From: Massilia rhizosphaerae
Lineage (GTDB): Bacteria; Pseudomonadota; Gammaproteobacteria; Burkholderiales; Burkholderiaceae_D
Direction: 5' to 3'
Assembly: GCF_016093545.1 (NCBI RefSeq)
Contig: NZ_JADKYX010000015.1
Span: forward strand, 27,170 to 91,169
DNA length: 64,000 bases
Shown here: positions 1-8,652 of the stretch, piece by piece
Layout of the letters: the number at the start of each line of letters is the position of its first letter
Numbering within the stretch: the first letter of the stretch is position 1
Notes under the pieces: model-generated
What the model was told of the DNA's origin: nothing
The model's database searches: none
What the model saw: the letters and a program-made list of their open reading frames with translations, nothing else
Program-made: the position numbers and the translations under genes

Positions 1-92
1 TCCCGCTGTTACTCCCGGGGGCCGGGTTCCGGCTCCCGGTTCGTTCCCGCCCCCGCCGCACACGACTCCCCGCGACGTGGTGTAGCGTCCGG

Positions 93-1688
93 TCAGCTGT
101 TACGGCACAGTGTACTACTGTTGTACGCCGCGACGAAATCGTCGAACGACCCGGTATCCGTCGCCTCGATCTGCGCCTGCTCGGCCAGCGACACCCGGGC
201 CATCTCGTCGAACAGCGCCGTCTCGGCCGGCATCAGCGGCTCCGCGCGGAACGCCTGGGCGTGCAGTTCGCTCTGGCGCAGGCCGAACCTGGCGAACGAG
301 CCGAGCGTGCGCACTTCCTGCAGCACGCGCGCGGACGGCGTCTTGTCGGGATCTCGCACCTTGGCCTGTTGCGCATCCAGGGCGTCCACGTGCGCGCCCT
401 TGTAATTGTGCTCGTGGTCCAGCAGCTCGGCGATGGGACGGATGCGCGCCAGCAGTTCATCCGCCCAATCCGTGAGCAGGACCTCGTGGTCGTTGCGCGT
501 CAGGGTCAGGCCCGGGCGGCGGCCTTCCTTCACGGTGCGCGCGAAGTTGCGCGCGTGGATCTGGCCCTCCATCGCATTGATCATCGGGCTTTCCTCGAGG
601 GCGCAGAACAGCAGGAAGGCGTCCAGGAAGCGCCCCGTCTCGAGCGCGATGCCGACCGGCTCGAACGGATCGACGTCCATGCAGCGCACCTCGATGTACT
701 GCACGCCGCGCGCGCACAGCGCCTGCACCGGGCGCTCGCCGGTGCGGATCACGCGCTTGGGCCGGATCGTCGAATAGTATTCGTTCTCGATCTGCAGGAT
801 GTTGGTCGACAGCTGGACCCACTCGCCGTCCTTCTTCGTGCCGATGTCCGCGTACGGCGGATACGGGCGCTTGACGGCGTCCATCAGCGACGTCACGTAG
901 CTTTCCAGGCTGTTCTCGTGCGGGCGCAGGCCGGACTGCGCGTCGTTCTGGTAACCCAGGTCGCTCATGCGCAGGCTCGTCGCGTACGGCAGGTACAAGG
1001 TGTCGTCCGACAGCGTCTCGAGATTGTGCTGGCGGCCGCGCAGGAAGCCCGTCGACAGCGTGGGCGACGCGCCGAACAGGTACATCAGGAGCCAGCTGTA
1101 GCGGCGGAAGTTGCGGATGGTCGCGATATAGCTTTCGGACTGGAAGTCGCGCAGGGCGTTGCGGCGTTCTTCCGGGATGCCTTCGTGTTCCGCCAGCAGC
1201 TTCCACAGCGCTTCCGGCAGCGAGTAGTTGTAGTGGATGCCCGCGATGCATTGCATGGCCTTGCCGTAGCGCAGGGCCAGGCCGCGGCGGTACACGTGCT
1301 TGAGCATGCCGATGTTCGACTTGCCGTACCAGGCGATCTCGATGTCTTCCTCGGCCGGCAGGTCGCAGGGCATCGACTGGCTCCACAGCAGCTCGCCGTC
1401 CAGCTTGGAATAGGCGAACCGGTGGATCGCGTCGAGGCGGTGCAGGGCCAGTCCGATGTCGTGCTCGGCCGGCGTGATGAATTCGAGGAGCGCTTCCGCG
1501 TAATCCGTCGTGATCTGCGGATGGGTCAGGGCCGAGCCGAGTTTTACCGGATGCGGGGTCCGGGCCAAGTGGCCTTGTTCGTCGATGCGCAAAGTCTCGC
1601 GCTCGATGCCGCGCAGGCCCTGCAGGAGCAGGCCGCGGTGGGCATCGTCGTCCAGCAGGGCCAGGCGGCGGGTCAGTTGGTTCGACAC
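93..1688 (-). CDS. gshA: Glutamate-cysteine ligase, E. coli-type
   Basis: This cytosolic enzyme makes gamma-glutamylcysteine from glutamate and cysteine with ATP, the first and limiting step of glutathione synthesis. The 531-residue product has the usual length of the enterobacterial/betaproteobacterial GCS family and carries the signature GIERETLRI at residues 27-35. It aligns by eye with the family from end to end. The start is GTG at 1688, preceded by AAAGGA at a normal distance; no better ATG lies nearby. The gene is followed on the same strand by no further gene inside the window, and its upstream neighbour (DUF885) ends 109 bp away, so it probably has its own promoter. The assignment is firm; the family is distinct from the plant/alphaproteobacterial GCS2 type. 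Confidence 0.97.
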   Translation of the reverse strand: MSNQLTRRLALLDDDAHRGLLLQGLRGIERETLRIDEQGHLARTPHPVKLGSALTHPQITTDYAEALLEFITPAEHDIGLALHRLDAIHRFAYSKLDGELLWSQSMPCDLPAEEDIEIAWYGKSNIGMLKHVYRRGLALRYGKAMQCIAGIHYNYSLPEALWKLLAEHEGIPEERRNALRDFQSESYIATIRNFRRYSWLLMYLFGASPTLSTGFLRGRQHNLETLSDDTLYLPYATSLRMSDLGYQNDAQSGLRPHENSLESYVTSLMDAVKRPYPPYADIGTKKDGEWVQLSTNILQIENEYYSTIRPKRVIRTGERPVQALCARGVQYIEVRCMDVDPFEPVGIALETGRFLDAFLLFCALEESPMINAMEGQIHARNFARTVKEGRRPGLTLTRNDHEVLLTDWADELLARIRPIAELLDHEHNYKGAHVDALDAQQAKVRDPDKTPSARVLQEVRTLGSFARFGLRQSELHAQAFRAEPLMPAETALFDEMARVSLAEQAQIEATDTGSFDDFVAAYNSSTLCRNS

Positions 1689-1797
1689 GAGGTTTCCTTT
1701 CTTATACTGCTTTGAGACGAAGAGAGTAACCGAAATCGGCCGAGCGCGCCGGGGACCTTCAAATATGACTTTCCGATGACTTTCCGAGACTTTCCGG

Positions 1798-3609
1798 TTA
1801 CTGGAACAGGGCCGGTTCCGCCGTTTCGGCGGGCACGTCGGGCGCGGCCGGCGTGTTTTGCGCCGCGATCCAGCGGTCGATGCGGCGCTCCAGCACGTCC
1901 AGCGGCAGGGCGCCGTTTTCCAGCACGGCGTCGTGAAAGGCGCGCACGTCGAAGCGCGCGCCCAGCGCCGCCTCGGCCCGCGCCAGCAGCGCGACGATGC
2001 GCAACTGGCCGATTTTATAGGCCAGCGCCTGGCCCGGCCGGGCGATCATGCGGTCGACTTCGACCTCGTTGTCGGCCGCCGGATTGGCCGTGTTCGCGTT
2101 CAGGTAGTCGACGGCCTGCTGGCGCGACCAGCCCAGCGCGTGGATGCCCGTGTCGACGACGAGCCGCGCGGCGCGCAGCTGCTCGTCGGCCAGGCGGCCG
2201 AACTGCGAGAACGGATCGCGCATCAGGCCGAGCGTCGGCCCGAGGCCTTCGGCGTACAGCGCCCAGCCCTCACCGAACGCCGGATACCAGGCGTGGCGGC
2301 GGAACGCCGGCAGGTCGTCGATGGCGTGTTCGCGCGCGACCTGCAGATGGTGACCGGGCACGCCCTCGTGCAGGGCGAGCGTCTCGACTTCCCACAGCGG
2401 CCGCGTATCCAGGCGGCTCGTGTTGACGACGAGGGCCGCCGTGCGCGTCGGCGTGCCCGCTTCGTAGTAGGCGCCGCCCTGCGTGTCGGCGCCTTCCTGC
2501 TGCACGGGTTTGACCGTGAGCTCTTCCTGCGGAATCGTGTCGAACAACAGCGGCAGCTGCGCGTAGATGCGCGCGATGGTGCGCCGGTAGCGTTCCAGCA
2601 GCGCGTCGGCGCTCGTCGGGAACAGGCGCGGGTCGCTGCGCGCGAACGCGACGAATTGCGGATAACTGCCCTTGAAGCCCGTGCGGACCGCCGTCGCTTC
2701 CATCTCGGCGCGGATGCGCGCCACTTCGTTCACGCCCAGCATGTGGATCTCGGCCGGGGTCAGCGCCGACGTCGTCGCGGTCTTCACGAGGACCGCGTAC
2801 CACGCCGCGCCGCCGGGCAGGCTCGACGCGCCGATGGTCGTGCGCGCGGCCGGCAGGTACTCGGTGCGCACGAAGTCTTCCAGCTTTTGCAGCGCGAGCG
2901 CCGCCGTGCGCAGGGCGGCCGCGCCGTCCGCGGCGAGTTTCGTTCTCGTGTCTTCGTCGATGGTCGCGGGCAGGCGCTGGAACGGCGCGCCCAGGGCGCC
3001 GTCCTGCACGTGCTCGCGCATGGCGCGCAGTTGCGCGGGCAGGCCGGCCATGATGGCTTTCGGCGCCGTCCAGCCGGTGCGGATCCCTTCGCGCATCTGT
3101 TCGATGATGCCGTCGACGTGGCGCGGCAGTGCATTCAGGCGCGCGATGTAGTTGCGGTAGTCGTCTTCCGTAAAGAAGGGCATCTGCGCGACCAGCTGCG
3201 GAAAGCGGATCTGCAGGCCGTCTACGGCGCTGATCGGCTGCGGGTCGAAGGCGACGAAGGCGGCGCGCGCGAGGATCCGTTCCTGGTCGCCGGTGAACAG
3301 GTCCCAGGACAGCCGGTCCTGGCCGGCCAGCTGCGCGCGGTCGATCAGGTGCGCGAGATCGAGCATGCGGCGCGCGTGCTCGATGGCGGCCGCTTGACCC
3401 GCGAGCGAGGTGTCGGACAACTGCGCATCGTAGCGGTGGTCGCCCACGCTCGTGGCGAATTCGGGCTGGTGCTTGAGGCGCCATTGCCAGTCGCGCTCGA
3501 ACAGGGCATGCGCCTGTTCGGCGGCGTCGGCCGGCACGGGCGTGACGACGTCCGCCGCGAGTGCAACCAGGGGTCCCAGCAGGATGAGGGTCGCGAACAG
3601 TCGACGCAT
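1798..3609 (-). CDS. Exported DUF885 family hydrolase (putative metallopeptidase)
   Basis: The protein belongs to the DUF885 family, which resembles zinc peptidases but whose substrates are mostly unknown. The key segment HEGVPGHHLQ lies near residue 410, an HExxH-like motif typical of the family. I start the gene at ATG 3609, because the next residues (MRRLFATLILLGPLVALA) form a clear signal peptide; an upstream in-frame start at 3645 would add 12 residues before the signal and is less likely. The product is about 603 residues before processing and is predicted periplasmic. It is a single-gene unit between gshA and prmC, with a 67-bp gap to prmC. Family assignment is good; enzymatic activity is inferred only from the family. 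Confidence 0.85.
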   Translation of the reverse strand: MRRLFATLILLGPLVALAADVVTPVPADAAEQAHALFERDWQWRLKHQPEFATSVGDHRYDAQLSDTSLAGQAAAIEHARRMLDLAHLIDRAQLAGQDRLSWDLFTGDQERILARAAFVAFDPQPISAVDGLQIRFPQLVAQMPFFTEDDYRNYIARLNALPRHVDGIIEQMREGIRTGWTAPKAIMAGLPAQLRAMREHVQDGALGAPFQRLPATIDEDTRTKLAADGAAALRTAALALQKLEDFVRTEYLPAARTTIGASSLPGGAAWYAVLVKTATTSALTPAEIHMLGVNEVARIRAEMEATAVRTGFKGSYPQFVAFARSDPRLFPTSADALLERYRRTIARIYAQLPLLFDTIPQEELTVKPVQQEGADTQGGAYYEAGTPTRTAALVVNTSRLDTRPLWEVETLALHEGVPGHHLQVAREHAIDDLPAFRRHAWYPAFGEGWALYAEGLGPTLGLMRDPFSQFGRLADEQLRAARLVVDTGIHALGWSRQQAVDYLNANTANPAADNEVEVDRMIARPGQALAYKIGQLRIVALLARAEAALGARFDVRAFHDAVLENGALPLDVLERRIDRWIAAQNTPAAPDVPAETAEPALFQ

Positions 3610-3676
3610 CTGTGGCTCCGGGTAGTGGACCCGAAATTGTAACAAACGGAGCGCCCGGGCTGCGCCGGGTACGCCG

Positions 3677-4504
3677 TTATCCGAATCGTCCGCCGCTCAC
3701 GCGCTCGATCCCGGCCAGGTCCTGCCAGCTTTGCACGTCCGCGAAGCCGGCGTCCGCCAGCAGCGCGCGCACGGCGGCCGCCTGGTCGTAGCCGTGCTCC
3801 AGCAGCAGCCAGCCGCCCGGCACGAGGTGGCGCGGACCGCCCGCGACGATGATGCGCAGCGCGGACAGGCCGTCGGCATGGTCGGTCAGCGCGCCCACCG
3901 GCTCGAAGCGCAGGTCGCCCTGGGCCAGGTGGGCGTCGCCGGCCGCGATGTAGGGCGGGTTCGAGGCGATGACGTCGAAGGTCTCGCCGGGGGCGAGCGC
4001 GTCGAACCAGCTGCTTTCCAGGAAGCGCACACTGGCGCCGTTGGCGGCCGCATTCGCCCGGGCGACGGCCAACGCGTCGGGGCTGACGTCCAGCGCGGTG
4101 ACGTCGGCGTCCGGCCGCGTGTGCGCGACGGCCACGGCGATCGCGCCGCTGCCGGTGCCCATGTCGAGCAGGCGGGAAGGCCCTTGCGGCAGGCGTTCGA
4201 GCGCCAGTTCGACGATCAGTTCCGTGTCGGGACGGGGAATCAGCACGGCGGGGCCGACCTGGAAATCGAGGCCGAAGAATTCGCGCTTGCCGACGATGTA
4301 GGCGATCGGCTCGCCGCGCAGCCGGCGCGCCACCAGCGCGTCGAGGCGCTGCGCCTCGTCCGGCGCGAGCGGGCGGTCGCCCTGCGTGATCAGCTGGACG
4401 CGCGTGAGACCCGTCGCCTGGCACAGCAAGATGCGGTTTTCCAGCGGATCGAGGGGCAGGCTCGCCTGCACCGCCGCGATGCTGGCGCCGGGTTCGATGG
4501 CCAT
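3677..4504 (-). CDS. prmC: Release factor glutamine N5-methyltransferase
   Basis: PrmC (HemK) methylates the glutamine of the GGQ motif in release factors RF1 and RF2 using S-adenosylmethionine. The 275-residue product has the SAM-binding loop DMGTGSG at residues 114-120 and the diagnostic catalytic NPPY at residues 182-185. The frame stays open far upstream, but the start is fixed at ATG 4504 because the codon overlaps the dsbB stop as TGATG and the sequence then reads as a normal PrmC N-terminus. Its substrate gene prfA lies close by on the same strand, but dsbB and a repeat element now separate them. Function is secure. Confidence 0.96.
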   Translation of the reverse strand: MAIEPGASIAAVQASLPLDPLENRILLCQATGLTRVQLITQGDRPLAPDEAQRLDALVARRLRGEPIAYIVGKREFFGLDFQVGPAVLIPRPDTELIVELALERLPQGPSRLLDMGTGSGAIAVAVAHTRPDADVTALDVSPDALAVARANAAANGASVRFLESSWFDALAPGETFDVIASNPPYIAAGDAHLAQGDLRFEPVGALTDHADGLSALRIIVAGGPRHLVPGGWLLLEHGYDQAAAVRALLADAGFADVQSWQDLAGIERVSGGRFG

Positions 4505-4974
4505 CAACGCGCGCGCCGCACCAGCACCCAGACGAGGGCCAGCGTGAGGAGCACAAACCAGACGGCGGACCACTGCGGCACGTTCAGGCCGAACACGGTG
4601 TCCTGGGCCGCTTCGCACAGGCCGTCCGCGCGGAACAGCCAGGGTAGCAGGGTCGCGGTCGGAATCTTGTTGAGCGCCGTCTCCATCGGATCGATGCCGC
4701 ACGAAAAGCCCGGGTGCGCCAGCACATACAAATGCTTGCCGACGACACCGAGACCGCCCAGCGCGCACAGCAGCGCCAGCCCGGCGCCGGCCTTGATCTT
4801 GCCAGCGAAGGCGCCGATCAGGCTGAACAGAGCGATGCCGAGGAACAGATAGCGCTGGATCACGCACAGCGGGCAGGGCAGCATGTCCTTCACGTGCTGC
4901 AGATACAGGGCGGCGCCGACCAGGGCGATGCTGACGGCGGCGATGGCGAGCAAGAGATTGCGGGACGAGGGCAT
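4504..4974 (-). CDS. dsbB: Disulfide bond formation protein B
   Basis: DsbB is the inner-membrane quinone reductase that re-oxidises DsbA and so drives disulfide formation in the periplasm. The 156-residue product has four hydrophobic segments, the redox pair CPLC at residues 34-37 in the first periplasmic loop, and the second pair at Cys92 and Cys120 in the second loop, as the family requires. The start ATG 4974 is preceded by CAGGAA. The stop overlaps the prmC start by one base, so the two genes should be translationally coupled. This dsbB-prmC pairing is not the usual hemA-prfA-prmC arrangement. Confidence 0.95.
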   Translation of the reverse strand: MPSSRNLLLAIAAVSIALVGAALYLQHVKDMLPCPLCVIQRYLFLGIALFSLIGAFAGKIKAGAGLALLCALGGLGVVGKHLYVLAHPGFSCGIDPMETALNKIPTATLLPWLFRADGLCEAAQDTVFGLNVPQWSAVWFVLLTLALVWVLVRRAR

Positions 4975-5034
4975 GGGTTTCCTGGTTGACGTTATCGGTT
5001 AGGTATTTTCAGTCTGGCAACTTAGAACCATCTT

Positions 5035-5254
5035 AATTCGGGGTCAGAGCATAAATTCGGGGTCAGAGCACATTTTGAAGAAATAGCCTGAAGACTGTTT
5101 TCGCCCAACCGGCGCGCTCACATCGGCGGATATCCGGAAGGCCAGCCGTCGTATGGCTGAATTTATGTCGTCAGGACATGGTTCGAAAAAGTGCTCTGAC
5201 CCCGAATTTTTGCAAAATTATGCTCTGACCCTGAATTTTCTGACCCTGAATTTT
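5035..5254. repeat. Composite inverted-repeat element, copy 1
   Basis: The left end carries two direct copies of AATTCGGGGTCAGAGCA (5035-5051 and 5054-5070). The right end carries two inverted copies, TGCTCTGACCCCGAATT (5192-5208) and a one-mismatch version (5221-5237), plus a partial third (5240-5254) that runs into the prfA stop codon. The core of about 120 bp has no credible gene. The same architecture with a different core occurs at 13690-13892. This looks like a non-autonomous, REP/MITE-like element; a mobilising transposase is not in the window. It also fills the prfA-dsbB gap (4975-5252), where nothing else is seen. Confidence 0.85.
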
Positions 5255-6329
5255 AGTCGCCTAGCGCTGCGAGCTGTTCGGCTTGGTGCTCGGCCGACAG
5301 GGCGTTGGTCAGCTCGGCCAGGTCGCCGTCCATGATCATGTCCAGCTTGTACAGCGTCAGGTTGATGCGGTGGTCGGTCAGGCGGCCCTGCGGGAAGTTG
5401 TAGGTGCGGATGCGCTCGCTGCGGTCGCCCGAGCCGATCAGGCTCTTGCGCGTGGCCGCTTCCTTGCTCTGCTGCTCGCGCAACTGCACGTCCTTGATGC
5501 GCGCCGCGAGGACCTTCATCGCCTGCGCCTTGTTCTTGTGCTGGCTGCGGTCGTCCTGGCATTCGACGACGATGCCGGTCGGCAGGTGCGTCAGGCGCAC
5601 GGCGGAATCGGTCTTGTTGATGTGCTGGCCGCCAGCGCCCGAGGCGCGGAAGGTGTCGATGCGCAGGTCGGCTGGGTTGATCTGCACGTCCTCGACCTCG
5701 TCCGCCTCCGGCATCACGGCGACCGTGCAGGCGGAGGTGTGGATGCGGCCCTGGGTCTCCGTCGCCGGCACGCGCTGCACGCGGTGGCCGCCCGATTCGA
5801 ATTTCAGCTTCGAATACGCGCCCTGGCCGACGATGCGCACGATGACCTCGCGGTAGCCGCCCAGGTCGGACGGCGATTCCGACACCATCTCCACCTGCCA
5901 GCGGTTGCGCTCCGCGTAGCGCGTGTACATGCGCAGCAGGTCGCCCGCGAACAGCGCGGATTCGTCGCCGCCCGTGCCGGCGCGGATCTCGAGGAAGATG
6001 TTGCGCTCGTCGTTCTCGTCTTTCGGCAGCAGCATCTTCTGCAGCTCGACGTCCAGTTCCGCCATGCGTGCCTTCGCCGCGTCGATCTCGTCCTGGGCGA
6101 ATTCCTTCATGTCCGGGTCGGACAGCATGTCCTGCGCGGCGGCGATGTCGCCCTGCGCGGTCTGGTACTGGCGATAGACGGCCACGAGCGGGCTCAGTTC
6201 GGCATGTTCGCGGTTCAGCTTGCGGAAGCTGTCCATGTTCGCGGTGGCGCCTTCGGACATCAGGAGTTCGTCCAGTTCGACGAGGCGGTTGGCCAGTTGG
6301 TCCAGCTTGGCCAGCATGGATGGTTTCAT
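5253..6329 (-). CDS. prfA: Peptide chain release factor 1
   Basis: RF1 recognises UAA and UAG on the ribosome and triggers peptide release. Taking ATG 6329 as the start gives 358 residues, and the anticodon-like PAT tripeptide then falls at 188-190 and the catalytic GGQ at 233-235, the same numbering as E. coli RF1; this supports the chosen start over the in-frame one at 6359. PAT rather than SPF distinguishes it from RF2. Gln235 is the expected target of the nearby PrmC. The gene follows hemA by 82 bp on the same strand. Its last codon lies directly against repeat copy 1, and the partial repeat overlaps the stop. Confidence 0.97.
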   Translation of the reverse strand: MKPSMLAKLDQLANRLVELDELLMSEGATANMDSFRKLNREHAELSPLVAVYRQYQTAQGDIAAAQDMLSDPDMKEFAQDEIDAAKARMAELDVELQKMLLPKDENDERNIFLEIRAGTGGDESALFAGDLLRMYTRYAERNRWQVEMVSESPSDLGGYREVIVRIVGQGAYSKLKFESGGHRVQRVPATETQGRIHTSACTVAVMPEADEVEDVQINPADLRIDTFRASGAGGQHINKTDSAVRLTHLPTGIVVECQDDRSQHKNKAQAMKVLAARIKDVQLREQQSKEAATRKSLIGSGDRSERIRTYNFPQGRLTDHRINLTLYKLDMIMDGDLAELTNALSAEHQAEQLAALGD

Positions 6330-6411
6330 AGTGTTTTTATAGGAAATGACAACGGACAAGCCGCGGGCGCGGCATGCGGTACCGGCGCGGTGCCGGAAGG
6401 ATAGCAGACCG

Positions 6412-7698
6412 CTAACGGCGGCCGCGGAACAGCTGGGGCAAGAGGCTCGCGAGGCGGGCGCGCTCGTCGCCCTGGGCGCGGTGCAGGGCCTGTTGCGGGC
6501 CGTGCAGGAATTTCGCCGTGAGGCCTTTCGACAGGGCGTCGAGCACCGTGTCGATGTCTTCGCCCTTGGCCAGCAGCTTGCGCGCCCGTTCCAGTTCGGC
6601 CAGGCGCATCGATTCGCTCGATTCGTGCAGGTCGCGGATCACGGGCACGACGGCGCGGTCGCCGATCCAGTGCATGAACGATTGCACGCGCGTCTCGATG
6701 ATGGCCTCGGCCTGGGCGACGGCCGCCTGGCGGCTTTCGACGCCGGTGCGGACCACCTCGGCCAGGTCGTCCACCGTGTACAGGAAGACGTCGTTCAGGC
6801 GGCCGACTTCCGGCTCGATGTCGCGCGGGACGGCCAGGTCGACCATGAACATCGGCCGGTGCCGGCGCGCCTTGATGGCGCGTTCGACGAGGCCCTTGCC
6901 GATCAGGGGCAGGGTCGATCCGGTCGACGCGATCACGATGTCGAATTGCGGCAGGCGTTCGGACAGGTCGGCGAGACCGATCGCGCTGCCGTTGAAGCGC
7001 GCGGCCAGCGCCTCGCCGCGCGCCAGCGTGCGGTTGGCGATCGTGATCGACTTGGGATTGTGGGCGGCGAAGTGCGTGGCGCACAGTTCGATCATCTCGC
7101 CGGCGCCGATGAACAGCACGTTCTGCTCGCTGACGCGGTCGAAAATGCGTTCCGACATGCGCACGGCGGCGGCGGCCATGGAGACGCTGTGCGCGCCGAT
7201 CTCGGTCGTCGTGCGCACTTCCTTGGCCACGGCGAAGCTGCGCTGGAACAGCTGGTGCAGATAGGTGCCCAGGCCGCCCGCCGCGTCGGCGACGCGCACG
7301 GCATCCTTCATCTGGCCGAGGATCTGCGCTTCGCCCAGCACCATCGAATCGAGGCCGGAGGCGACGCGGAACGCGTGGCGCACGGCGTCGTGCTGCGGCA
7401 GCATGTACAGGTGCGGGCGCAGCTCGGCGAAACTCAGCTGGTGATAGTCGGCGAGGAAGCGCGCGGAGGCGTCGATCGGGTCGGGGGCGCAGCTGGCGGC
7501 GTACATCTCGGTGCGGTTGCACGTCGAGAGCAGCGCCGCTTCGTCCTCGCCCCGCGTACCCATTTGCGTATTCACCCGCGCGAACCACCCGCGCGCGGCA
7601 CGCACCGCATCCCCGAGCTGCTCAGGCGCCAACGCCAGTTGCTCGCGCAGCGAGACCGGTGCGGTGGTGTGATTGAGGCCGACGGCGAGCAGTTGCAT
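6412..7698 (-). CDS. hemA: Glutamyl-tRNA reductase
   Basis: HemA reduces glutamyl-tRNA(Glu) with NADPH to glutamate-1-semialdehyde, the first step of the C5 route to haem. The 428-residue product shows the N-terminal catalytic segment LLSTCNRTEMY with the nucleophile Cys60, the central NAD(P)-binding region containing LFIGAGEM, and the C-terminal helical dimerisation domain. It begins at ATG 7698. The order hemA-prfA is conserved in many proteobacteria. A 53-bp gap separates it from the response regulator upstream, so the two could share a transcript. Confidence 0.97.
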   Translation of the reverse strand: MQLLAVGLNHTTAPVSLREQLALAPEQLGDAVRAARGWFARVNTQMGTRGEDEAALLSTCNRTEMYAASCAPDPIDASARFLADYHQLSFAELRPHLYMLPQHDAVRHAFRVASGLDSMVLGEAQILGQMKDAVRVADAAGGLGTYLHQLFQRSFAVAKEVRTTTEIGAHSVSMAAAAVRMSERIFDRVSEQNVLFIGAGEMIELCATHFAAHNPKSITIANRTLARGEALAARFNGSAIGLADLSERLPQFDIVIASTGSTLPLIGKGLVERAIKARRHRPMFMVDLAVPRDIEPEVGRLNDVFLYTVDDLAEVVRTGVESRQAAVAQAEAIIETRVQSFMHWIGDRAVVPVIRDLHESSESMRLAELERARKLLAKGEDIDTVLDALSKGLTAKFLHGPQQALHRAQGDERARLASLLPQLFRGRR

Positions 7699-7751
7699 GG
7701 GTGATCAAAAATTGGGCAGCGCGCCCATTATACCCTTACCGCAGCAGGGTT

Positions 7752-8441
7752 TCACGCCCCCAGCTTTTCCAGCCGATAGCCGTAGCTGTAGACCGGCACG
7801 AGGCGGAATCCGTTCTCCGGACGCAGGCGCAGTTTGTTCCGTACGCGCGACACGTGCGTGTCCATCGTGCGCGACGGCACGGCCGTTTCACGCACCCAGA
7901 TCGACTCGTGAATATAGGCGCGCGACAGCGGACGGCCGAGGTTGCGGAAAAACAGCAGCGCCAGGTTGAATTCCTTGTGGGTGACGTCGATCTGCTCGCC
8001 GTCCATCATCAGGCGTCCCGGGCGGGTTTCGAACACATAGGGACCGAACTGCAGCTGTTCGGCGCCGTTCTGCGACGGGTAGGCGCGGCGCAGCAGGGCT
8101 TGCGTGCGCGCGACCAGCTCGCCACGGCGCAGCGGCTTGACGAGGTAGTCGTCGGCGCCGGCCGTGACGCCGGCGACGATGTCGTCTTCCGCAGCGCTGC
8201 CGGCAAGAAACATTGTCGGGGTATTCGGTGCCAGTTTTTCCTTGGCGCGGCGCAGGAGTTCCGCTGCGGGCACGTCGGTCACTTGCCAGTCGACGATCAG
8301 CAGATCGGTGCTGTCCTTGCGCAACTGCCCCAGCAAGTCTTTGCCGCTGTCGAACGCTTGACAGCTGTGCCCAGCTCCGTTCAGAACTTGGCAGATGAGT
8401 TCTGCCTGGGTCGTGTCGTTGTCCAGTACGGATATTCTCAT
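7752..8441 (-). CDS. OmpR/PhoB-family response regulator, orphan
   Basis: This is a DNA-binding regulator of two-component type. The receiver domain (about residues 1-120) has the acidic pair near residues 7-9, the phospho-acceptor Asp51 in LLIVDW, and Lys102 in LVKP. The C-terminal part (about 125-226) is a winged helix ending in YGYRL, typical of Trans_reg_C. The position that normally holds the Thr/Ser switch (as in MLTA) reads FLAG, so that residue appears to be Ala80. No sensor kinase is adjacent. A perfect palindrome lies 43 bp upstream of its start (8484-8501) and could be an operator. The target genes cannot be read from the sequence. Confidence 0.9.
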   Translation of the reverse strand: MRISVLDNDTTQAELICQVLNGAGHSCQAFDSGKDLLGQLRKDSTDLLIVDWQVTDVPAAELLRRAKEKLAPNTPTMFLAGSAAEDDIVAGVTAGADDYLVKPLRRGELVARTQALLRRAYPSQNGAEQLQFGPYVFETRPGRLMMDGEQIDVTHKEFNLALLFFRNLGRPLSRAYIHESIWVRETAVPSRTMDTHVSRVRNKLRLRPENGFRLVPVYSYGYRLEKLGA

Positions 8442-8483
8442 GATGTTCAGGCTGTCTCGGATTGTGGGACTGTAGGACGTCTA

Positions 8484-8501
8484 TGTAGGAACATTCCTAC
8501 A
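8484..8501. promoter_or_regulatory. Palindrome TGTAGGAA-CA-TTCCTACA, candidate operator
   Basis: A perfect 8+8 inverted repeat with a 2-bp centre sits in the 211-bp divergent spacer between the response regulator (start 8441) and the DUF697 gene (start 8653). An additional half-like TGTAGGA lies just to the left at 8471-8477. The size and symmetry fit a dimeric activator or repressor site. Which gene it controls, and which protein binds it, are unknown. Confidence 0.6.
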
Positions 8502-8652
8502 ATGTCACTAAATATATCAGACTTTTAAAAAGCAAAGCTACCGATGCCTCAGATAAATTCACATTTTCGTTGGGTAATTACGTCATAGTCGTGTCAGTTC
8601 GACGACACACTCGCGGTTACACTGGTCCTGAATCCTTTGGTTGGGAGCGGAT

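Noticed and set aside
1..92. G/C-rich hairpins at the left edge after gshA
   Set aside because: Several short GGG/CCC pairings are possible, but none has a T-tract or a clear single best fold, so no terminator is called.
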